NCBI GenBank assembly: GCA_030731175.1
Contig: JANQUM010000435.1
Span: 1 to 14,205, forward strand
Direction: 5' to 3'
Source of the DNA: Spirosomataceae bacterium
Lineage (GTDB): Bacteria; Bacteroidota; Bacteroidia; Cytophagales; Spirosomataceae
DNA: 14,205 nucleotides
Shown here: positions 1-5,417 of the stretch, piece after piece
Position numbering within the stretch: the stretch's first letter is position 1
Layout of the letters: each line of letters begins with the position of its first letter
Notes under the pieces: generated by a model
The model's database searches: none
What the model was told of the DNA's origin: nothing
What the model saw: the letters and a program-made list of their open reading frames with translations, nothing else
Program-made: the position numbers and the translations under genes

Positions 1-820
1 CTTCTTCCGTTTCGACGAGGTAAAACTCGTACAAACCTGACCAAATATCGTTTTCCGCTCTTTTATTCATTAGGAAGTGTTCGTCTTGCTGCACGGCAAA
101 ATAATTGAAATAACGATTCCTGACTTTCGTCTTTTTTAACTTTACGGGCAAAACTCCCTGAGCTTCGTGCTGAAATGCGTAACAAGTATCTTGCAACGGA
201 CAAAACATACAATTTGGCTGGTGTGGCGTGCATTGTAATGCCCCAAACTCCATAATTGCCTGATTAAACGCCGCTGGTGAATCCTGCGGAATTAGCGTTT
301 CGGCAAGCTCAGTAAACTCCTTTCGGGCGGAGGAGGCCGCGATGTCGGTTTCAATGCCAAATACTCGAGAAAGCACCCGAAACACATTCCCATCAACCAC
401 CGGAACGGCTTCGCCAAAAGCAAAAGAGGCAATTGCAGCACCCGTGTATGGCCCAATTCCCTTTAATTTTACAAGTTCATTATAGTTATCGGGAAATGTG
501 CCGTCGTATTTTTCTATAATAACCTTCGCGGTTGCGTGCATATTCCTCGCCCGCGAATAGTACCCTAAACCTTGCCAAAGCCGTAGGATCTCTTCTTGCG
601 GAGCGTTAGCAAAGTCCTGTATTGTAGGTAAATGGCTCAAAAAGCGATTGTAATAAGGGAGCCCCTGAGCAACTCGGGTTTGCTGCAAAATAATTTCGGA
701 CAACCAAATAGCGTAAGGATCTTGCGTATGCCGCCACGGCAAATTCCGCTGATGTTGCTCAAACCACGGAATTATTTTTTTTGAAAAAGTCAGCTCTTTA
801 GTAGGATTTTCTATTTTCAT
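1..820 (-). CDS. mutY: A/G-specific adenine DNA glycosylase MutY (C-terminus cut by window edge)
   Basis: MutY removes adenine mispaired with 8-oxoguanine or guanine in base-excision repair. The frame reads from an ATG at 820 to the left edge, giving 273 residues; the family is usually about 350, so part of the C-terminal 8-oxoG recognition domain lies outside. Visible marks are the segment SEIILQQTRV with the expected catalytic Glu42, the helix-hairpin-helix LKGIGPYTGAA (119-129), VVDGNVFRV with the expected catalytic Asp143, and a complete iron-sulfur loop C197-X6-C204-X2-C207-X5-C213. These residues separate MutY from endonuclease III, which has a Lys at the Glu42-adjacent active site region. 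The gene diverges from the HU gene; I see no perfect TAnnTTTG box for it in the 159-bp gap. Identification is near certain; the start is the only ATG fitting the family N-terminus. Confidence 0.96.
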   Translation of the reverse strand, partial: MKIENPTKELTFSKKIIPWFEQHQRNLPWRHTQDPYAIWLSEIILQQTRVAQGLPYYNRFLSHLPTIQDFANAPQEEILRLWQGLGYYSRARNMHATAKVIIEKYDGTFPDNYNELVKLKGIGPYTGAAIASFAFGEAVPVVDGNVFRVLSRVFGIETDIAASSARKEFTELAETLIPQDSPAAFNQAIMEFGALQCTPHQPNCMFCPLQDTCYAFQHEAQGVLPVKLKKTKVRNRYFNYFAVQQDEHFLMNKRAENDIWSGLYEFYLVETEE

Positions 821-883
821 TCAAACTGACTTTTATGTAACTAACTATGAATAAATGATTTATGTCAAAAAAAACAAAATTTG

Positions 884-915
884 TTGTAAAGCTTTTTTTA
901 AATCGGTTATCTTTG
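884..915 (+). promoter_or_regulatory. Promoter of the HU gene (Bacteroidota type)
   Basis: A TTG at 884-886 is followed after 21 bp by TATCTTTG at 908-915, which fits the Bacteroidota housekeeping pattern TTG / TAnnTTTG. Transcription would begin near 922, leaving a leader of about 58 nt. A 6-bp inverted repeat (CAAACT 916-921, AGTTTG 938-943) lies at the start of that leader and is weak because of its 16-nt loop. Confidence 0.65.
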
Positions 916-979
916 CAAACTCATTTCTACAAATAATAGTTTGAGAGCAGTAAAGTATCCATAATAAACCAAAAAAATA

Positions 980-1264
980 GTGACTAAAGCAGAAGCAATT
1001 GCAAAAATCTCAGAAAACACCGGTATAGATAAAGCAACTGTATCAGATACCTTAGAGTCTTTCTTCGAGACTGTAAAAGAAACATTAACCGAAGGGGATG
1101 CTTTGTATGTAAGAGGATTTGGCAGTTTTATAAACAAAAAAAGAGCAGCAAAGAAAGCTCGTGACATTTCTAAAAAAACCACCGTTATGGTACCTGAACA
1201 CTACGTACCAAGCTTTAAACCAGCTAAAGAATTTACCGAAGGCGTAAAAAGTAACGTAAAATAA
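980..1264 (+). CDS. HU/IHF-family nucleoid DNA-binding protein
   Basis: This 94-residue protein has the length of HU/IHF subunits, which form dimers that bend and compact DNA. The N-terminal helices (about 1-40) contain TGIDKATVSDTLESFF. The family signature follows as YVRGFGSF (about 43-50), then the basic beta-arm region with KKRAAKKARD and the closing segment VPSFKPAKEF. The start codon is GTG: no in-frame ATG lies just upstream, and the family N-terminus MTKAE begins exactly here. No Shine-Dalgarno sequence precedes it. The gene has its own promoter and is followed after 44 bp by the TPR gene on the same strand with no clear terminator, so the two may be co-transcribed. Whether this paralogue is a general HU or a specialised one cannot be told from sequence. 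Confidence 0.95.
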   Translation: MTKAEAIAKISENTGIDKATVSDTLESFFETVKETLTEGDALYVRGFGSFINKKRAAKKARDISKKTTVMVPEHYVPSFKPAKEFTEGVKSNVK

Positions 1265-1308
1265 TACGTTTTTAGTATGAGGCAAAAGCCTTCTCAAAAT
1301 AGCATAAA

Positions 1309-2145
1309 ATGCGGATTCAACTTCTTATTATCGTACTAATTGCCACCGGATTGTCAGTGTTTCTGTACACACGGCCTAAAGTGGTTGTGAAAGATAGTGA
1401 AGGGGCAAGCCGTGATAAAGCAACTTCTACAGAACAAACAACTGCTACTGCGACTAGTGGAAAAGACGATGGCGAAAGCCACTCACCATCTTTATCGGTT
1501 GAGCAGCAAAAGCGGTTGTCTGATCTTAAAAAAGAGCTTGTCAATGCTCCAGCTAATGATGTTGCGGTTTTAGAAAAAATCGGAAACTTATTCATCGAAG
1601 GCACAATTGCCGATAGTGCGGGGTATTACTACGAATTGGTTGCCACAAAACAGCCAACCGAAGCAAACTGGCTACGCACCGGTGACGTTTACTTTCAGGC
1701 GTATAACTTAGCATTGCGGACTCAAAATGTTGAGAAATTTGCCGAAAAAACACAAAATGCTTACCAAAAAGTCTTGGCAAAAGCTCCCAATAACTTGCAC
1801 GCCCGCACAAACCTGGGTATGACTTACGTTACTTCTGGGTCGCCGATGCAGGCAATTGGTATGCTGCGTCAAGTATTGGAAATCAACCCAAATTATGAGC
1901 CGGCATTGGTAAATATGGGGGTGCTTTCATTGCAATCAAATCAATACGATAAGGCGGCGAGCAGGTTCCGGCAGGTAATGAAAGTTAACCCGCAGAACTA
2001 TAATGCTCAGTTGGGTTTAGCGTATAGCCTGATAGAGTTGAATCAAGCGGAAGAAGCACGAACGCTTTTAACAGATTTGCAAAACAAACAAATCGAACCA
2101 ACACTCCGAGAGGAGGTAGAAAGAACATTGCAAAATTTAAAGTAA
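1309..2145 (+). CDS. Membrane-anchored tetratricopeptide-repeat protein
   Basis: This 278-residue protein begins with a hydrophobic segment (residues 4-20) flanked by Arg2 and Arg22, with no clear cleavage site, so it is probably a signal anchor with the rest in the periplasm. Residues 30-60 form a Ser/Thr/Lys-rich linker. Residues 62-160 are helical. Three TPR units are visible at about 161-194, 195-228 and 229-262, with typical positions such as NLGMTYV, ALVNMGVLSLQSNQYDKAASRF and GLAYSLIELNQAEEA. TPR proteins act as protein-docking scaffolds; no partner can be named. It lies 44 bp behind the HU gene in the same direction. A short GGC-AAAA-GCC hairpin (1281-1290) sits in that gap but lacks a T tract. 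The -33 element of the next gene lies inside the 3' end of this one. Confidence 0.85.
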   Translation: MRIQLLIIVLIATGLSVFLYTRPKVVVKDSEGASRDKATSTEQTTATATSGKDDGESHSPSLSVEQQKRLSDLKKELVNAPANDVAVLEKIGNLFIEGTIADSAGYYYELVATKQPTEANWLRTGDVYFQAYNLALRTQNVEKFAEKTQNAYQKVLAKAPNNLHARTNLGMTYVTSGSPMQAIGMLRQVLEINPNYEPALVNMGVLSLQSNQYDKAASRFRQVMKVNPQNYNAQLGLAYSLIELNQAEEARTLLTDLQNKQIEPTLREEVERTLQNLK

Positions 2146-2158
2146 TTTTGTAGCTTTG
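2128..2158 (+). promoter_or_regulatory. Promoter of the COX24-type protein gene
   Basis: TTG at 2128-2130 and TAGCTTTG at 2151-2158 are separated by 20 bp, an excellent match to the Bacteroidota TTG / TAnnTTTG pattern. The upstream element lies within the last codons of the TPR gene. The predicted leader is about 95 nt and contains a 6-bp hairpin (ACTGTT 2176-2181, AACAGT 2187-2192, loop CCCTT). Confidence 0.7.
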
Positions 2159-2258
2159 CGGTTCGGAAAAAATTAACTGTTCCCTTAACAGTAAAAATAT
2201 TTTTTAATTTTCAATCGTTTCCTGCAAAAGGGGTCAGGAAGCACAATTTATAATCACT

Positions 2259-2348
2259 ATGCCTTGCGGAAAGAAAAGAAAAAGACATAAAATGGCTACT
2301 CACAAGCGTAAAAAGCGTTTGAGGAAGAATCGTCACAAGAAAAAATAA
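2259..2348 (+). CDS. AURKAIP1/COX24-domain protein, small basic ribosomal protein (bS22/mS38-like)
   Basis: This is a 29-residue ORF beginning MPCGKKRKRHKMATHKR, with 17 Lys/Arg and 3 His. It matches the very short AURKAIP1/COX24-domain proteins of Bacteroidota, whose relatives are the C-terminal part of mitochondrial mS38 and the actinobacterial small-subunit protein bS22; those sit on the small ribosomal subunit near the decoding region. A ribosomal role here is inferred from that relationship. The gene is flanked by its own promoter and a strong terminator, so it is a monocistronic unit, which supports a real, highly expressed gene in spite of its length. An internal ATG (residue 12) is an alternative start, but residues 1-11 share the basic character of the family. 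Genes this short are often missed in annotation. Confidence 0.88.
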   Translation: MPCGKKRKRHKMATHKRKKRLRKNRHKKK

Positions 2349-2376
2349 TTTGCTGTAATTAAAGCAAGACTTCTTT

Positions 2377-2432
2377 TAAGCAGCAGTTGGCAGAAAGTAA
2401 TTAACTTCTTGCGGCTGCTGCTTATTTTTTTT
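2377..2432 (+). terminator. Intrinsic terminator after the COX24-type gene
   Basis: The arms TAAGCAGCAG (2377-2386) and CTGCTGCTTA (2415-2424) are perfectly complementary over 10 bp and are followed by a run of eight T residues (2425-2432). The 28-nt internal part can pair further (GCAGAA with TTCTTGC, imperfectly). It lies 28 bp past the stop codon and isolates the small gene from rng. Confidence 0.85.
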
Positions 2433-2478
2433 AGGTGCATTATATTCTGATACCTATTTACTTGAAATTAGTTTGCAC

Positions 2479-2486
2479 TAATTTTG
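2479..2486 (+). promoter_or_regulatory. Probable -7 element of the rng promoter
   Basis: TAATTTTG matches TAnnTTTG. No clear TTG lies at the usual distance upstream (CTTG at 2461-2464 is only 14 bp away), so this is weaker than the other promoters. A perfect 7-bp inverted repeat (AAATTAG 2465-2471, CTAATTT 2478-2484) overlaps the box. Use of this box would give rng a leader of about 100 nt. Confidence 0.4.
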
Positions 2487-2591
2487 TGTAAATGGTTGAA
2501 TGTAAGTATAATAGTTAAAGGCTAATCGCTAAGATCTATTTGCTCCACGAAATTCAAACTTATTTATTAACCCCTTAATTCTACCTCAACT

Positions 2592-4145
2592 TTGAGTAAC
2601 GAATTACTTATCAGTAACACCCAACAGGGTGACCGGATAGCTCTTATGCAAAATAAGCGGCTTACCGAATATCATTTCGACGAAACAGAACATCAATTTG
2701 CGGTTGGAGACATCTATCTTGGCACTGTCAGGAAAGTTGTGGCTGGTCTCAATGCGGCATTCATAGACATCGGGTACGAGAAAGACGCTTTCTTGCACTA
2801 CCACGACTTGAGCCCAAACATAAATTCTTTGAATCAATACACCAAAGATGCCGTTTCGGGAAAACCCATTAGTCCGAGGATGAAAGGTTTTGAAAACCTT
2901 CCGCAAATAGACAAACTCGGTAAAGTCACCGATGTGTTGACTCGAAATCAGCCCGTTTTGGTGCAGGTTGTTAAAGAGCCGATCTCCTCAAAAGGACCGC
3001 GTCTTTCCTGCGATATTTCAATTGCCGGACGGTACGTCGTCTTAGTGCCATTTGCGAATGCTGTCAATATTTCAAAGAAAATTACCAGCAAGCAAGAGCG
3101 GAACCGCCTTCATAAACTATTGTCGTCTGTTAAGCCGGATAATTTCGGTGTGATTGTGCGAACGGTAGCCGAAAACAAGGAAATGGAAGAGCTTCAACGC
3201 GACCTCGAAACGTGCGTTGAGAAATGGGAAAATGGAATAAAAGCCCTCAAAAAGGCAAAACCAAGAGATAGAATCGTAACCGAAATGGATCGTGCAGAAT
3301 CTTTGCTGCGTGATTTATTGAACGATGACTTCGACAGCATTGTGGTTGATACTAAAGAGGCGTTTGAGAGTACTAAGTATTTCCTGCAGGCAATTGCCCC
3401 AGAACGTGAAGAAATCCTTAAATTTCATAACGGTAAAACAAAGCTTTTCGAACAATATGGTGTTGAGAAGCAAATAAAGTCACTTTTCGGACGGTCAGTA
3501 AGTCTGCCCGGCGGTGGTTATTTAATTATAGAGCATACTGAAGCATTACACGTAGTTGATGTGAACAGTGGCAATAAATCGACCCGTGAAGAAGATCAGG
3601 AAGCCACGGCATTGACTGTAAATATGGAAGCTGCCAAAGAAGTGGCTCGCCAGTTACGTTTGCGTGATATGGGCGGAATTGTTGTGGTTGATTTTATTGA
3701 CATGAAGCGTGCCGAAAATCGCAAGCTCATTCATACTGTGCTTAAAACCGAAATGAAAACGGATCGGTCAAAATACACCGTACTCCCAATTTCTAAATTC
3801 GGACTTTCGCAGATTACCCGCCAACGGGTACGCCCCGAAATGAATATTTCAACTCGTGAAAGTTGCCCAACGTGCAGCGGTAGCGGAAAAATTCAGGCGA
3901 GTATTTCGGTTACTGACCTCGTAGAGAATAACTTGGAATACATTCTGAATAAGCAAAACGAACGTGGAATCAGCATTATCGTACATCCATTTGTTTATTC
4001 GTACTACCGTGAGGGTATCATAACTCGTCAAATGAAGTGGTTTGCCCAGTATAAAACGTGGGTAAAACTCATCAAAGATTCATCTATCGGTATTACCGAA
4101 TTCCACTTTTTGAATAAAGATGGAGACGAAATTGAACTGAGCTAA
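2592..4145 (+). CDS. rng: Ribonuclease G (RNase E/G family)
   Basis: RNase G is a 5'-end-sensing endoribonuclease that acts in rRNA maturation and mRNA decay. The 517-residue product has the compact RNase G length without the long C-terminal scaffold of enterobacterial RNase E. An S1-type RNA-binding domain begins near residue 38 (VGDIYLGTVRKV, then AAFIDIGYEKDAFLH). The catalytic DNase I-like part shows VVDVNSG with Asp323 and VVVDFIDM with Asp367, which correspond to the two Mg-binding aspartates, and the zinc-link CPTC lies at 425-428. The start is TTG: the frame is closed by a stop at 2568-2570, the next ATG would lose about 18 conserved residues, and the family start MSNEL fits. The gene has its own probable promoter and ends in the convergent terminator region. 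Confidence 0.95.
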   Translation: MSNELLISNTQQGDRIALMQNKRLTEYHFDETEHQFAVGDIYLGTVRKVVAGLNAAFIDIGYEKDAFLHYHDLSPNINSLNQYTKDAVSGKPISPRMKGFENLPQIDKLGKVTDVLTRNQPVLVQVVKEPISSKGPRLSCDISIAGRYVVLVPFANAVNISKKITSKQERNRLHKLLSSVKPDNFGVIVRTVAENKEMEELQRDLETCVEKWENGIKALKKAKPRDRIVTEMDRAESLLRDLLNDDFDSIVVDTKEAFESTKYFLQAIAPEREEILKFHNGKTKLFEQYGVEKQIKSLFGRSVSLPGGGYLIIEHTEALHVVDVNSGNKSTREEDQEATALTVNMEAAKEVARQLRLRDMGGIVVVDFIDMKRAENRKLIHTVLKTEMKTDRSKYTVLPISKFGLSQITRQRVRPEMNISTRESCPTCSGSGKIQASISVTDLVENNLEYILNKQNERGISIIVHPFVYSYYREGIITRQMKWFAQYKTWVKLIKDSSIGITEFHFLNKDGDEIELS

Positions 4146-4182
4146 CAGTAAACTTTACGGTTAGTCTTATACGAAGAAATAG

Positions 4183-4206
4183 CCGTGCGGTTTTAAAGCC
4201 GCACGG
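4183..4206 (+). terminator. GC-rich hairpin after rng
   Basis: CCGTGCGG (4183-4190) and CCGCACGG (4199-4206) form a perfect 8-bp stem with an 8-nt loop, 35 bp after the rng stop. The following sequence AATCATTTTCT is only moderately T-rich, so it may be a weak terminator or a 3'-end stabilising hairpin. A stronger terminator follows at 4223. Confidence 0.55.
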
Positions 4207-4222
4207 AATCATTTTCTGAAAC

Positions 4223-4266
4223 AAAAAATACGCAATTAAAGCCTAAGCTTCGATTGCGTATTTTTT
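4223..4266. terminator. Bidirectional terminator between rng and the sigma-factor operon
   Basis: AAAAAATACGCAAT (4223-4236) and its exact complement at 4253-4266 form a 14-bp stem, with A and T tracts that provide a U-run in both directions. The 16-nt loop contains a second small stem (AAGC 4239-4242, GCTT 4247-4250). The stop codon of the minus-strand small gene (4243-4245) lies inside this loop, so the coding end and the terminator are merged. Confidence 0.85.
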
Positions 4267-4485
4267 TGAATATGCCAATATATTATTTATGACCTTCCTT
4301 GGAGGCGTCATGATAACTTGGTCAAGACCTTCCTTAGTTTCCACGGACTCGAGGTAGAATTCGAGTAACTCAACGTCGAAGAGCAGAGCTTCTACGATAC
4401 GGTCGTTTTCTTGTGGGGTGGTTTCGTTATAGAGATAACGGATTACATCATTTTGATTTAGTGTAGAGATTTGTGTCATACGCAT
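4243..4485 (-). CDS. Small conserved protein overlapping the ECF sigma gene, possible anti-sigma-like partner
   Basis: This 80-residue protein is acidic in its centre, predicted helical, and has no signal peptide, membrane segment or cysteine. Its N-terminal part (LNQNDVIRYLYNETTPQENDRIVEALLFDVELLEFYLE, about 9-46, given here in two overlapping motifs: NDVIRYLYNE and ALLFDVELLEFYLE) resembles the helical head seen in Bacteroidota proteins that accompany ECF sigma factors. It lacks the zinc-binding HxxxCxxC of ZAS anti-sigma factors. The start codon lies 38 nt inside the upstream sigma gene in another frame, which suggests translational coupling; a second ATG at residue 3 would give a 32-nt overlap. 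The gene ends inside a terminator. A role in controlling the sigma factor is inferred from position only. Confidence 0.8.
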   Translation of the reverse strand: MRMTQISTLNQNDVIRYLYNETTPQENDRIVEALLFDVELLEFYLESVETKEGLDQVIMTPPRKVINNILAYSKKYAIEA

Positions 4486-5053
4486 ATTTATTTTTACTCA
4501 TCATTTTCCTAAGATTGATGAGAGCATAACGCATACGACCCAACGCAGTATTGATACTCACCCCGGTAGCATCGGCAATTTCCTGAAAGCTCATGTCTTC
4601 GTAATGACGCATGACAAGCACCTCTCTTTGCTGCTCCGGCAAACACTTAATCAAACTTCTGAGTTGCTCGTGCGATTCCCGCTTTATTTGCAGGGTTTCC
4701 ACAGATTCCTCCGAAAAGTTTAATGAATTGAACACATGACTTCCGTCTTCAAATACCACATTAGGGTAGCGACGCTCCCTTCTAAAGTAATCAATGGCTA
4801 AGTTGTGAGCTATCCGTAAAATCCACGGCAAAAATTTACCTTCTTCGTTATAACGCCCGCCCCGTAATGTTTTGATAGCTTTTATAAAGGTATCTTGCAT
4901 TAAATCTTGAGCAACTTCTTCTGTTTTAACGACTAAATAAATTGTGGTGTAGATTCTGTGCTTATATTTTTCAACGAGCGTGCCAAAGGCATCTTCGTTT
5001 CCTTTAATATAAGCCGAGACAAGTTCACTATCGTTAACTTGGACTTTTTCCAT
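4448..5053 (-). CDS. ECF-type RNA polymerase sigma factor (sigma-70 family)
   Basis: This 201-residue protein has the two domains of ECF sigma factors, which redirect core RNA polymerase to a set of promoters. Region 2 covers about residues 22-93: DAFGTLVEKYKHRIY, the acidic AQDLMQDTFIKA, and FLPWILRIAHNLAIDYFRR, which corresponds to the -10-recognising part. Region 4 covers about 126-184, with LPEQQREVLVMRHYE and a helix-turn-helix at 155-175 (SFQEIADATGVSINTALGR), which would bind the -35 element. A negatively charged linker joins them. The start ATG at 5053 opens the expected domain. The next gene overlaps by 38 nt. No transmembrane anti-sigma factor is encoded alongside, unlike FecI/FecR-type pairs, so its control is unclear. 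Which stress or housekeeping function it serves cannot be read from the sequence. Confidence 0.93.
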   Translation of the reverse strand: MEKVQVNDSELVSAYIKGNEDAFGTLVEKYKHRIYTTIYLVVKTEEVAQDLMQDTFIKAIKTLRGGRYNEEGKFLPWILRIAHNLAIDYFRRERRYPNVVFEDGSHVFNSLNFSEESVETLQIKRESHEQLRSLIKCLPEQQREVLVMRHYEDMSFQEIADATGVSINTALGRMRYALINLRKMMSKNKYAYDTNLYTKSK

Positions 5054-5417
5054 TTCTATTGATTGGTTAGTTAACGTAGAGTTTTATCCCATATTGTCAG
5101 TTTAGAAGTTTTTTAAGTGTAGATATAAATTTATCGTTCCGAAAATTAGATAAAATATCTTACGGGACAAATATATTAACGTGAAAACTTTGCGAATGGA
5201 TTGTTAAGATTAGTTTTAACACCATTTTTTAATAGTCAAAAACTATACCAATTCGTAATCTGAGAACGTTCAGTAGGAATATACACGAAAAACTGTTTTC
5301 GGTATAATTATTGCTTTGTAATTCGTACTTCTAAGAGAATACAAAGGGCTAAAGCACGATTTGAATTAAACACAGAAGAGATCGAAGGTAAAAGCTATAA
5401 CACATTGAGGAAATTTC
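5054..5417. promoter_or_regulatory. Divergent intergenic region between the sigma operon and the envelope-protein gene
   Basis: This 364-bp gap holds no ORF I can support. On the minus strand TATATTTG (5175-5168) matches TAnnTTTG and could serve the sigma gene with a leader of about 108 nt, but no TTG lies at the right distance. On the plus strand TTGCTTTG (5311-5318) is one base away from TAnnTTTG. A bulged hairpin occupies 5280-5306, a 5-bp inverted repeat ATAGT/ACTAT lies at 5232-5246, and the octamer AATTCGTA occurs at both 5250-5257 and 5320-5327. Together these make a regulated divergent promoter region plausible. Confidence 0.5.
5280..5306 (+). repeat. Bulged inverted repeat in the divergent promoter region
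   Basis: TATAC (5280-5284) pairs with GTATA (5302-5306), and CGAAAA (5286-5291) pairs with TTTTCG (5296-5301), leaving A5285 unpaired and a loop ACTG. The total is 11 bp with a single bulge. It ends 4 bp before a -7-like box (5311-5318). It may be an operator or a structured leader element; no T tract follows, so it is not a typical terminator. Confidence 0.55.
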
